From Kappaphycus alvarezii (Eukaryota; Rhodophyta; Florideophyceae; Gigartinales; Solieriaceae): 64,000 nucleotides of DNA. The first letter of the stretch is position 1; every line of letters begins with the position of its first letter. The DNA is taken from the NCBI GenBank assembly GCA_002205965.3, contig NADL03000604.1:434001-498000 (forward strand), given 5' to 3'. A program made the translations under genes and the position numbers. The notes under the pieces were generated by a model, which did no database searches, was not told where the DNA came from, and saw nothing but the letters and a program-made list of their open reading frames with translations. Shown one piece after another: positions 1 through 12,489 of this stretch.

Positions 1-600
1 AAAGGTGCAAAGCCGATGTGACCGATCGACGAGCAAAACCCTCGATGGTGTTCTTGAAACCTCACCTACATTTGGACTTAAAGTTACTTTGGGTACTAGA
101 GGGCCGCTGGAAGCCCTCACAGGCATCACTATTGACGATCTGGAATGCCTGCAGTGCAGACTACCGCCTCTATCTCGCAAGACTCAACCAAAATGCACCA
201 GAACGCATGCGAGAACGGGGGCAAGTGAAAGACCTCCACCCGGCACATCCTTTGACCTGTTGGTCTGCACTACCGTAGTACTTGAATTGTCCCCTGTAAA
301 AACTGTTTTAATGATTACTGATCCACGCAAACGCCATTGAGGCTTTCGCGACACTAACTTGATGCAGAGCGAAACGTGATATGACACGCACGATAAAGGA
401 TGACACTTTCCGTGTCGATGCGAACCAAAACAACGAATATCTCCGCCAACTTATGGCCGAGTCTACAAACGAATAACCGCCTCTGTTAAACCACCCATCG
501 CAGTCCACTAGCAGACCGATGCACCGGTACCACAAGCAACCCATGCCACAAAAACACATCCTGCCAACTCGCCCCACCACTCCCAGGCACCTCTGATGGA
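1..600. other. No recognised gene
   Basis: Short overlapping frames occur on both strands (plus 18-278, minus 308-580). None shows a domain I recognise. The plus frame at 18-278 has a fairly protein-like composition and could be a fragment of a gene cut by the window edge, but there is no positive evidence. Confidence 0.3.
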
Positions 601-621
601 TGAGCCGATTACAAAACTCAA

Positions 622-1072
622 TTATGCCTCCTCAATATCAGACCGAAGTCCATTGTTCCTCAACATATCACAATACCCCTCACTAATCTCAAAAATCCAC
701 ACACCGACCACAGCCTTCCCCTCCGTATGAGCCTTTGCATAATTGCGGTAGCCGACTGCGGCGTCAACCCGGGAATAACCTTCAGCAAAACACGAGTCAC
801 ATACTCCTTTTCATGGTGCTCGTCGTTGAAAATGAGAACCTTGTAGTGACGGCCTGGGTCGACTTTCTGAAGAACCCGACCGGGGTCTGTCTCCGGTGTC
901 ACGGTCGGAGTCAAGCTGATGAGGTTGTTTAGTGAGGTGCGGATATCTTCTTTTACAGGCGCATCTAGTGCGGACATGCGCGGTCGTCGGCGGTGCGAAA
1001 TTGAGGGACGGAGAGAGGTGAGGAGGGGGAGGGGCGTGAGGAGAAGGGGAGAACAGGGGGGACGAAGGCCAT
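622..1072 (-). CDS. clpS: ClpS adaptor, plastid-targeted (two apparent 1-nt losses)
   Basis: ClpS delivers N-degron substrates to the Clp protease; with a plastid leader it would act in the stroma. The core lies at 977 down to about 740: YKVLIFNDEHHEKEYV, then a V-L-L-K-V-I-P-G-L-T helix and A-T-A-I-M-Q. The N-D-E triad corresponds to the substrate-binding loop. The frame is then lost at the A run 734-736. One extra base restores AHTEGKAVVGV (with the conserved His) and the family ending NGLRSDIEEA, with stop at 622-624. Upstream, ATG at 1072 opens M-A-F-V-P-P, a red-algal type of plastid leader, but it is out of frame with the core until one base is added to the G run 1056-1061 (C run on the coding strand). 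Corrected length is about 150 aa. The ATG at 977 is a possible but leaderless start. Both breaks could be assembly errors or a decaying gene. Confidence 0.82.
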
Positions 1073-1750
1073 CGTGGATGTGTGTGCTGGTTGGAGTTGG
1101 GGCGGTAATTAGCGGAGGTGGGATAAGCTACAGGGGAGCAGTGAAGGGAAGTGGGTGAATCAGGCGGGGATGAGTAGGATGATTAAATAGAACGGAATGG
1201 TAAGGGTTCGACTCACGTGTGAGCAATGCACCGGTAGCAGAGGTTCTAGAAATGCAGGCCGCGGGAGAGGGTTCCAATAATGCAGCAGGAAGGGGGCGAC
1301 GGGGGGGGGGAGCAAAAGTCCGTCCGAGCGTGGAAATTGTTGTATGATCGAGGCTGACGAGGCGGCGGAAAGAAACGGAATGAGGTCATGAGGCAAAGGT
1401 TCAGTTGATACGTTGCCCAATCAGGGGCAGCGTAGAGCAGGACGTGCCAAAGTGACGGGCTGTCTTTTGGGATGATTTTGGATGGGCCTAGCGGGCATAG
1501 CGCCTCATGTATTGCCGTCGGCGGCCGTCGTCGGTTGGTATATGATAATTTGTTTGAGGGCGGAGGGCGGGTTTGGCTTGCGAGCGAATGAAAGGATGCC
1601 GTGCACTTGGCAGAATGTGGATGGCTTGAAGAGGCTTATTTTACGGTTTCATTGGATTGCTGTGGCTCTGGGTCCTTATTGATTTGAACGGGAATTACCG
1701 GCTTGCCATTTTGGTTATTCAGGCGAGGCCCTGAACCTGGAATTTTTTGG
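1073..1750. other. Intergenic, nothing recognised
   Basis: Upstream flank of ClpS. The plus strand is G-rich through about 1660, so the minus strand is C-rich as at the 5' ends of other genes here. No conserved domain was found in frames at 1160-1420 (minus) or 1482-1682 (plus). Confidence 0.3.
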
Positions 1751-1753
1751 TAA

Positions 1754-1923
1754 TGTACAGTACCGTCCTGTAAGTTAAAAACGTGCCACCAAGGCTATCA
1801 AAGGGGTACCAAGCGCAGGGTATCGTAGTGTGCTGTGCAGCATCAAAAATTTTACCGTGGCGATGTTAAGGTACGATATAAACAGTACTGTGCATTAGAC
1901 AATACTGTACCGTACTGTACAGT
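1754..1923. repeat. GTAC-palindrome cluster
   Basis: Two groups of self-complementary words (GTACAGTACC at 1754; ACTGTACCGTACTGTACAGT near 1903-1922). It belongs to the dispersed GTACAGTAC-type family seen at many other sites in the window. Confidence 0.6.
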
Positions 1924-2689
1924 AGGCACAGTGAGACTGTTGAGATGCCAACCGGCCATCGGCCAATTACATTGGTTGCTTGTTAATTGGGACTGTGCCC
2001 TCACAAAATCTCTGCCCTCATTCAAGCAGAGAGCTGCTGCTTAAATGAGGGCGGAGATTTTGAATCGCCAGTGTTTTGTACACTAGATTCGATCTGATGC
2101 CCATTCACGACGTTCTTAAGTGTATGCTACGAGAGGTTTGTCACTCGCTTCCTCCATGCAGTTGTTCTCATCCGTGGCCTTCAACAGGTCCTTCACACTG
2201 ATTCCCGTTGTTCTACGGACCACTTGACTGATGAGGTGCTGTAATTCACTTCGATCAGCCGTTTTTGAACGCTCATACCGTACCCTACAGCCTCAGGGGC
2301 ATCCGTAGCACCTAACAGCCTACTCTGCCTCTACCAATTCGCAATTACATTAGTCAGAAAAACTGTCTCCACTAATTCGCGATTACATTAGTCAGCAGAT
2401 CGTTACAAATGTGCTGGAAATCCTGCACGGCAGAAAGCAAGTCAACCCTGTAAATGTCGGTAATTTCCATCTATTCCGCTAAATATAATGCCCTATCTAG
2501 TTAAAAATCTGATGGCGCACCTTCATCGCAGAAATAATTCAAGCATTCCATGGCTGTACTTTTCCGGTTGTGTTTGGGGGTAGAAAAAGTACTAAAGTTG
2601 TTATCAGAGCCGGCGAAGTTTCATTTAAACCATATGCACTGCAGTTGTCGATTAAAAGCAAAATGTTTCCATTTTGTTTCCTAAAGTTA

Positions 2690-4214
2690 CAGTGCGCGTC
2701 ATAAATATACGTTCTTGTATATTGCAGCAAATATATGCCATACTTAAACGAACTCTTCACAGTGTCGTTCAGAATCATGACCGAAACACAATTAAAAAAG
2801 TATAAAAATCTTTACTTCTGAAGAAGTTATTTTAAAAAAATGTGTTTTGGTCGTTTCAAAAGTATACGGCCACGATTTGTTATAGAGCTATTTCTTAACA
2901 AGCCATCGTTTTAATAGGCAATTTTAGCTCCGTTGCCTCGTAAAACAGCTAAACAACGCCTAACCATCGACAACGACAGCTTTTAAAGTACTTCTTCGGG
3001 AATGCTACTCCAGCATTCTACAATTCGCTGTTTGAGGTCCGATGTAGACCGAAACTGCCTTGCATCCTTGTAAACAGCCCTAGAAGCAATTGCCCATAAA
3101 TTTTCTATTGGGTTTAAGTCGGGAGCGCGTGACGGCCATTCTAAAACATCGATATTTTCGCCTCAAACCAACCCCTCGTAGCACTTGACACATGGTATGG
3201 GCAGTTATCTTGCTGATACACCCAGTTCTCTCCATGCGTCATTGCAGCTCAAGGCAACAGATTGTCGGCCATTGTTTTCTTGTACTTCTCCGAGTTCCGT
3301 CTTCCTTCCTAAAGCACCAAATCACAAGAATCATGAAATGAAAAGCCACGCCATACCATTAGACTTTCTCCACCACCTTGCTGTTTGGGGAAAATGCGTT
3401 CTTCTGTCCCCAAATGATGCCAATAGCAAGCCCAACCGTCTGGGCCATCTAGATAAAACTCTTTTTCGTCCGAAAAGACGATTCTCTTGCACTTTTCTTC
3501 CAATGGCTGCCCCATCTTCTCTGCCCAGTTCATTGGGCACTCTTTATGAGCGACCGTGAGAAAAAAGAGTACTTTATCCTCTTGTAAACTATTCTACTGT
3601 TTTCATTGAGTATGCGCAGTGCAGTAGACTTTGAAACGGTGAGTTGAAGTTTTTTTTAAGCTGCTGTGGGCCTTGAACAGTTCTCGCAGCTTCTCGTGCA
3701 ATGCGCCGCTTAATTGTGGCGGAACACTTCGGTGGCCTACCCGGCCTTTTTGTGTTTTAACCGTTGGGACCCCTTAAGAACCTACTTACAACGTCCTGAG
3801 ATCGTCTAAGCTTCTTTTAAATCGCTTTGTTGGAGTTATTCTCCCCTCGAAGGGCTAGAATAGCCCCGCGCTCTTCTGCTGTCAGTGCGGTTCCTCTCGG
3901 CATGCTTGCGAGTGATTTGGGTGCATGGCCTTTGCTTCTGTAGCAACAGAAGGCCTTTATAACTCGCATTGAAAGAAAGTTGGCGGGAAAAGCGCAACTA
4001 TAACTCTCATTTTGCCTTGTTCTGCACTTGGCGATATATTTATGAAACAGCTGAAACAGTTATTTTTGCATAACTTTTTAAATATATTATTTTTTAATAC
4101 TCTGATTGCGCCATTATGCTAATTTTATCAATATCCAACATGCGGCAAAAATTTATTTAAATCTGATGTGAAGTTGCCAAGTACCGTAAGAACGTATATT
4201 GATGACGATCACTG
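2690..4214 (-). mobile_element. Tc1-like DNA transposon nested in the pogo element
   Basis: The ends are inverted repeats of about 28 bp: CAGTGCGCGTCATAAATATA at 2690 and its complement, with three mismatches, ending at 4214. TA dinucleotides flank both sides (2688-2689 and 4215-4216), the expected target duplication. The pogo reading frame stops and resumes exactly at these points, so this element inserted into the older one. Length is 1525 bp, usual for Tc1. Confidence 0.85.
2911..3903 (-). pseudogene. Tc1-like transposase (DD34E type), decayed
   Basis: Starts M-P-R-G-T-A-L-T-A-E-E-R-G-A-I at 3903, the usual HTH start. TKRPGRPPKCS follows at about 3720-3760. The catalytic part has IVFSDEKEFYLDGPDG (first Asp, near 3480), VMVW-like MVWRGFSFHD, QQDNCPYHV (second Asp, near 3200) and PDLNPIENLW (catalytic Glu, near 3120). 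The end is R-G-N-G-A-K-I-A-Y with stop at 2911. At least five in-frame stops and several frame changes show it is dead. All three catalytic residues are still readable. Confidence 0.85.
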
Positions 4215-4760
4215 TACAGTCAAACCTCATCAACCAGTCACTGAAGAGCAATCAAGCCATCGATGTCTTTCGATTGGCCTGTTCATCAAAGCAAAATATT
4301 TTCCGTACTTTTTATTGAATGGTCCAGGTCTGAACGTTGTTTTAATGAACACAAGGGGAATTTTTCAGATCCGACCGAGTTTGTACAGACGAGGACAGTT
4401 AGGCGGCGCTTCATTTTTTCATCCAGCCGGGCGATTCACTTGTACTGTAGCACCTGGCGAAAGATTGTACAGTAGAAAAGGCCAAACTCATCTGCATTAA
4501 ACACATCGCGTCGACCGAAAGCAGAAACTCAGCTCTTCAATTCCGGTAGAAGATCTTTTATCGCTGCTTCGTCCGAATATCCACTCTCTCCATGCGCTTC
4601 GAGAGTCTTGAATACCCACCTGCGTTTAAAATTAGTAAGCCATCCGTCACTGAATTGCATCCATCGCGATCTGTTTAACTTCAGGGAGAGACTCATTGCA
4701 CATTTATAAGAGGCGTGCTGGTTTCGTTTCAATAATTGAACGATTGATCATGCGGCGACG

Positions 4761-6500
4761 GTTTGCTCAATCAGATATCTAGGAGGACAGAGCGGCCTCA
4801 AGCTTTGGGTTGATTCATTCAATATCGCGGAATCCCTTACTGATTCGTGCAGTACTTAAAGGGGATCACTTAACCGAAGCTCGTATTATCAGCGCTAAGG
4901 TCTACTTCACCGGTATATTGGACATCTTTAACTGTTCTTGGCACCAATTAACGAGCTATTGGCATGAAATGGTTTTTGTTTAATGTTTGTAAGCTTGAAA
5001 ATAGTCACCTAACGCATATTTTTGCTCTTTGGAGAGCATGGCGTATGGAACAGTAGAATAAGATGTCCGAAGCTTCCTAAATGCGGAGTAATGAAGCCAC
5101 AAAGAGGAGAGATGGGAGTCTTGTAAATTACGGTGCGTACTCTCATTGCGATGAGTATTCAGTCTCTACCGTTACTTAAACCATTTAAATTCAAACTAGA
5201 GTTTTCAAGGACTGTTTAGAATCAATGAAAACCGATGACACTTTAGGGTGCCGAAGAAAATATCCATTCGGCTTTATATTATTTGTTTCGTCGACTGACA
5301 GGGCTCTTAGCTACATTTCTATTGTGAAGTAAGATCTTAACTTTCCACATTAACGATTTTTGGGACCATCTTACTTTTCAAATAAAATTTGACAGAAACG
5401 GCTGCCGCGGATCTAGTTTTCTCCCCATTATTGAGTTGTCCCAGAACTCGGGGTGCCAGTTATCGAGAGGCCACTGTACGTTTCCTGTTCGCTCTGGTTT
5501 GGTAACGTGCTTTTCGCATGCAACCCGTCGGCGGCTGACAAAGCTGTATTTAGTTTACAGTGTAGTCGTTGCCAGGCGCACTGTAACACAGAATAAAGTT
5601 TCACAGTCGGGCTGAATACATGCAAGGTTAAGTGTCGCTCACAACGCACTCCCGAAGAGATCATCCAGATATTTAGCAGCGTTTACATTACAGTACTTTG
5701 TTCCCTCGACTTCTGCAGCTCCGGCCCTTCTCAGTAATAACAATTCCATTATTTAACACTATCCTAAGTGCACCTCGATTTCTATCCCTATGCCACCGAT
5801 AAATAACCTTGATTTTAGAGATATACAATAGCGCCCGTAGCGACTGCAGTAAAGAAGAAAATACAGAATCGTTTGCTACTTGGCTGCGCTTACAGGTTTG
5901 TACTCTTACCTCTGCGTATCTTAGCATCTTTGTTACAGCTTCAAATCGAACCGCTGAGATTCTTGAAGATCCCGCGTTGCATTTTAACCCCCTAAATGGC
6001 CCCAATCTCCCTCTCTCGTTTCAAGATTACCTATGATAAGATTATCGAAGATAAATAGTCTTTCTTTCCCGACGGACCGGCAGTATCGATCTTAAATACA
6101 GCTGAATTGATTACGGAATTCTTATTCTTCGCCAACTTTGTCGAAAGGCTCGACTACTGACGCAGTTATCAAACTTCCAGACCCTTAATATGTTACAGAA
6201 TTTCTCATGGATTTGCTTCCGCCACCGAATCAAGTCTTCACGGAGACTTTCCTTTATATGCATATATTTCCAGTACACGTTATACATTACTTACGGAAAT
6301 TATTTGGGTTCGCAAATAAATCCATTCAGTTTATGTTTTTGATTTTAGTTGAATACTCGGACAAGAGAAAAGCGCTTACATACTTTAGTGTGGCTCTATT
6401 TATTCATTTACGTTGTTTACGCTATGAGTGCCTTGGAATATTTCAAGAAAAGATGTGGATTCGCCAATACTTTACTGAATTAGAATGACTGTGATCTTGC
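4761..6500. other. AT-rich intergenic, nothing recognised
   Basis: No domain found. The 5' flank of the pogo element should lie in the first few hundred bases. Minus frames at 5428-5664 and 5688-6005 are open but have no family signature. A relative of the 8652-8753 fold-back repeat lies at 5551-5589. Confidence 0.35.
5551..5589. repeat. Copy of the fold-back repeat arm
   Basis: TAGTTTACAGTGTAGTCGTT followed by GCCAGGCGCACTGTAACAC. It matches one arm of the 102-bp inverted repeat at 8652-8753 with few differences, so the repeat is dispersed. Confidence 0.55.
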
Positions 6501-6523
6501 ACAGAAGGGTTTGAAGGGAGCAC

Positions 6524-7290
6524 ATGAGCTATCGCCAAGACAGTATGACCATAATCCTCACCAAAGAAGAAGTCAAGTCCCCGTGTAAATGGAAGGCCCT
6601 AATCATCCTACTAGGGAATTACAGCAAGCACCTAGTTTATAAACTATTAAAAATGATCACAGACCATATTAAGATCGAAAATGCGGATAAAAAGAATGGG
6701 TCCCTGTTCTGGGAAGCTGGTCCCGGCAATTGCGATAAAAACGGCCAAGAAGACTCAAAGATGGCAAAATTTTTCCAGAAGATGTTGGAAGACTGCAACT
6801 TTCGCGGTGATATACGCCATTAAAAATCTGATATCCTGAAGTTGTATGGCAATTGCTCTCAACAGTAACAAATTTCGCAAAGTCAGAAGTTTGACTGCTT
6901 CGTTCACATCCTGAATGGATCTGCTCGTAAATTTTACTTTGAAAACTGCAGCGGTGATACAAACCACGCTATGATCATGAACTTTATGTAAACCGAGTAA
7001 ATTTCGAATGCCCGTAAACTAGAAGTTAGGGAACATTGGAAACACTTAACTTGAGTTCGGCATCCAAAAGAGGATCATGCTGGATATTTTGGAATGTCTG
7101 ACCAGGATGGTAGCTCAATCTAATGAACTTATACAGCAATTTCGGCCCTTTTCTGCACTGACGCCAATAAGGTAGATTATCTAACGAAAGGAGATACCAA
7201 ATCTCAAAATTGGTAGCGTATAAAGATTCAAGAACATTTCTTTGGGATACTAGTCTAATCACTTCGCGGCCTAGCTTCAAGGCTCGAGCC
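6524..7290 (+). pseudogene. Retrotransposon gag-like remnant
   Basis: Several plus-strand frames, broken by stops, read like an LTR-retrotransposon Gag. A 99-codon frame begins at 6524 and ends near 6823. A later frame contains FDCFVHILNGSARKFYFEN followed by A-M-I-M-N-F-M and N-A-R-K-L-E-V-R-E-H-W, which resembles the Gag pattern 'L-x-G-x-A-(R/x)-x-(F/Y)-Y ... F ... W/L'. No polymerase follows. The assignment rests on pattern only; an unrelated decayed gene is possible. Confidence 0.35.
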
Positions 7291-7809
7291 AAAACCCTAG
7301 ACGTTTCCCCATTGTTACTAGCTCGAGAAAAAGTACACATAGCCCTTATCCAGTCGGAGGAAGTGATATGACCGTGAAAAATATGACCCGCTATTTTGTC
7401 AACCCCAGAGTACAAAACGTGGACCACATAAGAGGAATAGATACCGAGAAAGAAACCTCTACTTTGAAGATTCCCGTACACATAACCAATGCCACAGAGT
7501 TGGTGCTCCAAATGGGAAACCGAGCTATTGCTGCGCTACTGGGGCTGTATATGCACAAACTCGCGGCAAGATCAAGAATGGATAGTTTTCTACCCATATC
7601 ACATCAGACGCCATCCAAGGGAAATATGTTTGATCTCAAAAACTCGGTGAGAAGGTTGAAAACTATATGTAATATTTGGGACAAAACTGAAAAACTACTA
7701 ATTTTATTTTCTACTCCCAATCTCCTGTCATGCCTTAAACAGCCAAACCCTCACCATTCACACGCCACCTTTCACATTTTGCTTCGAAAATTTGAGCAGA
7801 TGTAGGCAT

Positions 7810-8640
7810 AAGCCGGGAGGATGGTCCCCAGCAGTCGTTGTTCCTGTGATTAAGATGGGTAGGAGGGGTTATTGTTTAGGTTTTGTGGTTTTGATGGTTT
7901 CGCTGACGGTTATTTTGCTATTTTTTGGGAGCTATCTGTTTTTTAGTAGTTCCTTTGTTGTTTTGGTTGCAAACAATACACCTTTTTGCGTCATTTGAAT
8001 TTAGCGTCAGTCTGCATTTGATATTGACTTTTTTGCGTGATTTTTGCCACCTGGATGTTCGCAGCTGAGATTTTCTTTGGTGGACCTCAAATTCTGAACT
8101 CTGCTGCACTATCTGCGCTCATTTCACTTTATCAACTTTGCTCTGATTGAGTTGTTGGTTTAAATTGTATGTGTTTCCTTCCATTTGCGATTGGGATACA
8201 ATACTAGGTCATTCGTTTTGCGTGTGGCGCTGTTGACGTGGCGAGTCGCAACAAGAAGACCGATTTAGAATGCAAGCTGTCTCGTCGCATGTCTTCCGCC
8301 TCCGATAACCTCAAATCGGCTCCTAACTTCAATTTTCAACCCCTGACTTTCGATTCTCGAGAGAAGTCTTCCCCTGCCACTAAACTATTTCTTTAGGTCT
8401 CTTCCAGCTCATCTCCGAGAATCTGAACAAGTTGATCACAGTTTTTCGCACACTCGTATACCGTCGCATTTATTAAACGATATGGTATTTTGTAAGTAAC
8501 CCAAACATCGTCAGTACACCAGTGCACTTGGACGACGTGGTCCACCCAGTTAGCAGTAAGATAGCAGAACAGTTGTCTCGCACTGGAAACTCGATGATAA
8601 TGTCTTAAAGTTATTCACATGCGCACGGCGATCTGAAAAC
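7810..8640. other. Intergenic, nothing recognised
   Basis: The plus strand at 7790-8000 is T/G-rich and low in complexity. No conserved domain, tRNA or terminal repeat was seen. Confidence 0.35.
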
Positions 8641-8651
8641 AGGGGTTAGTT

Positions 8652-8753
8652 TCATTAGTATCCAGTACAGTCGTTGTCAGGCGCACTGTGGTACGGACTA
8701 CTTTCATACGGACTACAGTGCCGCCTGACACCGACTGTACTGTAAACTAATGA
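8652..8753. repeat. 102-bp fold-back (MITE-like) repeat
   Basis: The left arm TCATTAGTATCCAGTACAGT...CAGGCGCACTGTGGT pairs with the right arm ACTACAGTGCCGCCTGACACC...CTAATGA around a loop of about 15 nt. The arms are about 43 bp with a few mismatches. One arm recurs at 5551-5589. It could form a hairpin in RNA or ssDNA. Too short to encode anything. Confidence 0.65.
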
Positions 8754-9165
8754 TATTTCCGGTGCGCGTACTGTACACTTCACGCCTTCAGTCCCAGTCG
8801 AGACGCCTCACGACATTCCAACAATTTACGTCGATTTCGGACCATTCAACCAAGGCAGCCTGTCTCGACGACAGAACAGTAAAAAAACGTCGTCTTACTA
8901 AACAAGCTAGGCAATAAAGACGTATCGTACTACTCTTCGTCATTTTATGGGCAAAGAGCGCTAACCCTGCAGTCACACCCACCGATCCACGAAACGCCTC
9001 GCGTTACTTCAACAACACCACAACAAAGCACATCCCCACTGGATCCGTCCCCACACTCCCAAGATCCCACCCCCGTCAGGACGTCCAGAGAGAGCGGCCC
9101 GTCGAGCCGCACAAGCCCCATTTGCAGAGCTCACCATCGAGCTACTCATACTCACGAAACTCAAC

Positions 9166-10005
9166 GTGTCTGACCGCAACCTCCCATTCTATACCTCCAC
9201 AACCACCACTACCATGGACTCCACGTTAAATCTCCCGAAAATTTCCCCACTGGAACAAGACAATGTCGAGATATGGCATCTCTTCGTTAGGGCAGCAGCA
9301 GTATCCATCAATGCCAGGGCCCACATCAACGAAGACCCCACCCCACAGCAAGATCCGGCCCTCCTCGAACAGTACCAAGACAAGAAGGAAACTCTATCTG
9401 TGCATTGGTCGACTCCATACCTGGCGACATCGCCAGCTTGGTCCTTCAACCTGGAGACGACCAGACTCCGTATCACATCATCACTGCAGTCAAAAAAACA
9501 TCTCGATAAGACGCGCACAAGTGACCACTAATATCTGCAATGACTTGCTGGGAACACTAAGTTCACCGACAACAAGACAATCAACACGTACGCAACTGAA
9601 TATGAAAGCATCAGGGCACGCATGGTCGCCGCAAGGTACCCCCGAATAGGAGACCCCACCACAACCATCAAGTTCATTATCAGCGGCCTCAAAACCAACC
9701 CATTCACTAAATAAATCGACCTACAAAATCTTTACACACCACCGTCCGACATCAAGGAATTTGTTCAAAAATTCAACAACTCACACGACTTCTTGGATGA
9801 CGACCCAGCCCCGACTCACCCATCATTCACACCGTCCTCCTCCCAAACGGCGTCCGCCGCACTCCAGGAAGTCATGAAACAGATTCGAGCTCTCAAGGGT
9901 AACTACCTGCCCCCTCAGCGCCGGTTTAAACCATGTCAGCATCATATTGTACTGGGCTACCCCAATCCGCGCCACACAGACGCCCAGGGCAAGGACCCCT
10001 TGTAG
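9166..10005 (+). pseudogene. copia 1 Gag remnant
   Basis: The frame beginning near 9166, with ATG at 9213 (M-D-S-T-L-N-L-P), runs to 9531. It carries L-E-Q-D-N-V-E-I-W-H-L-F-V and L-L-E-Q-Y-Q-D-K-K, a copia Gag-like helical pattern. After a shift, material to 10005 continues with F-V-Q-K-F-N-N and a degenerate Cys/His stretch CQHHIVLGYPNPRHTD that may be the zinc-knuckle region. Position in front of the integrase supports the call. Confidence 0.5.
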
Positions 10006-10919
10006 AAAAAAAACGTCAACCACTAAGCCACATGCGCTGGCATGTCAAGTGGTGCACTGAGTGAACACACAGCCCATTTCAACACCCCCCCTCACTCATG
10101 GGACCACAGAGTGCTATAAGGGCTCAGACATCTTACACATCATTCCTATCACCTATAGGACAGTAATCAATGCCGAAAACACACAAATTAAATTTTCACC
10201 AGTGCGACCACTTGCGGGGCTCTAACCCGCGATGCTATCATATAGGAAAAACACATCGACCACTAAGGCACATGCGCTTGCATGTCAAGTAGTGCAATGA
10301 GTGAACACACAGCCCATTTCAACACCCTAACCATCCTAAAAACAACGGCGCCAAAGCTGGCGCCAAGGACACCACGCTCAACTATAACGACGTCGTCCAA
10401 GAACTCAGCGAACCCAACCAGCAGCAGCACACAACCGACGACGAAGAAATGGAAGCAAACCAGAGTAATTATTTCGTCGACTTCGCCACAAACCCAACGC
10501 CCCTCCAACACAGCACACCCGATATGCATCCCCTCCTCACACCTATTCCAACGTCGTCCGCCACTTACTCCCACTCACACATACTTTTTCACCCGCAGAA
10601 GCAAACCGCGCACCATAGCGACCGGAATGCTACCCAACCCTCCCCCTCCGCCCTCCCCCCCTACTCCCCACCCGCCAACCAACCCCCCAACCAACCATAC
10701 CCCACCCCACGCAGACCGTCCTCCTTACCAAAGGCCAGCCAACGACAAACCCCAGCAAGAAAACCACCCTCGCCGACACCAAATGACACCCTCACCTAAC
10801 TAGCCTACGACTGGTCTCAAACTCAATCGTGCTGTACCAAATATAATCCAACTCATAGCGCGCAGCCGAACCATACCCCTCATCACATTGGCACTCAGTA
10901 GGCCATTCCCCCCAATAAA

Positions 10920-11795
10920 ATGCCTACCATGCCGGCACGCCAAACTCACAAAAGCGCCCCACCACCCCAACACAGCCCACTACAAAATCGGCAGCTACAC
11001 CAGCTCCGACACGTGTGGCCTATCTCTCCTACATCCAACCATGGCAACCGCCACTTCCTCACCTTTGTCGATGCAAAATGCCGTTACCTCAAAATCTACC
11101 TCCTCAAATCCAAATACCAGGTAGCGTGGTACATGCCAATCCACATGGCCGTCATTAAACCGCTCCATGGAACCTCCCCCCACATCCTACGGGTAGACAA
11201 CGCCAAGGAGTTCACCTCTCACCACGTACGCACCCTACCAACACGGCACCACCTTGAAGCCCCACACACCCTAAACCGCAAGAACAATTCTAGGGATGAA
11301 CGCATAAACCTCACGTTCCTCAATGCAGCCCGTGCCGCACTCGTAACCGCCAGACTGCCGGACTCATTTTGGGAGGATGCCATCGCCGACGCTGCCTACA
11401 AATACAACATAATCAGACAATCCGCCACGCAAACTCCCCCAGCTAAGCTCCGGCACGGCACCACGCCCAACCCCACCAAACTCTTCACATTCGGGGAAAT
11501 CGATCCCGTCCCAATCCACAAGCTGAAAACAAAACCAGCCCCGAGAGCCAGACTGGTGCGCTACATGAACACCATCGAAGACAAGATCATCCAAGTCTGG
11601 GACCCCAACACCAAATCTTACTACAAAATACGCGCCCAAGACTTCAATCCATACAACGCATGGCGAGACGCTGCGCAGACCATATCCACAGCATTACAAA
11701 CCACACCACAGCACCTCCTTGACCCACCACAAACAATTACACAAGCCCGATCCTACCTAGACGCACAACTATGGGCTGCCGCCCACGACCAGTAA
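10920..11795 (+). pseudogene. copia 1 integrase
   Basis: A 291-codon frame covering the integrase core: HFLTFVDAKCRYLKIYLL (first Asp) near 11053-11106, ILRVDNAKEFTS (second Asp) near 11190-11220, and RDERINLTFLNAARAALVTA with the catalytic Glu near 11300. It then has P-D-S-F-W-E-D-A-I and A-A-Y-K-Y-N, usual in copia. No ATG fits a true start, as expected for an internal polyprotein segment. The next domain needs a frame change near 11800. Confidence 0.75.
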
Positions 11796-12180
11796 CTAGA
11801 AACTTTACATCGGGAAGGTACCTTCAAATAGATCCACAAAAACCGAGTCCCCGTCTTAAAGGAGTTCATCCCTCTCAAAATTTCCTATCGTTACAAACAC
11901 GGGGACTCCCTCCAGATAGAGCTAAAAGCTCGCTGTTCGGTCCGCGGCGACCGCATGCAACCATACCTACACTATGACCCAAACCACACAACGTCCTACA
12001 TTGCAGAAAAACTAAGATCCGCCTCCTCCTTGCACTCGCCACATGCTATGGCTGGCATTTTGGCCACTTCGACATATCAGCAGCCTAATTACACGAACCC
12101 TAAAACATGAAAAAACGGTTTAAGTCAAGGAACAACTAAGATTCAAAGGGTAGCTCCACCACCCCCACTATACCGCTATC

Positions 12181-12489
12181 CTACTCCGGAACCTGTATGG
12201 AACCCCACCCGCCGCGCACATCTACTACCAGGGCCTCTTGCAGTACCTCACCACCCACGGATACCTCCAGAGCCACGCTGACCCGTGTCTATTCACCAAA
12301 AATGACCACGGATACCCAATGTACATCACGGTGAGCATAAACGACTTCCTATTTGTCTCACCTCGGCCCGAGGTCTCAGTGAACTATTCAACGTTCTTAG
12401 ACGAAACACGAGATCAAAAACCTAGTACACCCCACCACATACCTCAAATAGCATTGTTGAGACAACCCTGGAAGGTCATATTCACATAA
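12181..12489 (+). pseudogene. copia 1 reverse transcriptase fragment
   Basis: Residues TVSINDFLFVSPRPEV sit where copia has Y-V-D-D-(I/L)-L; here the Asp pair is replaced by N-D, so the catalytic site is damaged. Upstream, H-G-Y-L-Q-S-H-A-D-P-C-L-F-T-K matches the segment that usually precedes the motif. Stops and frame changes lie on both sides. Confidence 0.6.

Larger units (their letters stand above)
2330..4760 (-). pseudogene. pogo/Tigger-like transposase, split by a Tc1 insertion
   Basis: Minus-strand remains of a DDE_1 (pogo/Tigger/CENP-B-like) transposase. From the 5' side: FSDGWLTNFKRR and L-E-A-H-G-E-S-G at 4529-4660 (CENP-B type DNA-binding part), DVFNADEFGLFY near 4480-4515 with the first catalytic Asp, and a V-C-T-N-S-V-G-S-E-K-F-P-L segment to about 4330. 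The frame then meets the Tc1 element at 4214. It resumes beyond 2690 with NILLLIDNCSAYG (second catalytic Asp) and LFLPPNTTGKVQP, typical of the family. Residues like D-I-T-D-I-Y-R-V-D-L-L trail on to about 2400 with stops and frameshifts. Inactive. The outer terminal repeats were not found. Confidence 0.72.

Noticed and set aside
622..1072. Programmed frameshifting in ClpS
   Set aside because: Two separate sites would be needed, neither has a slippery site with a stem, and other genes here show the same +1 need.
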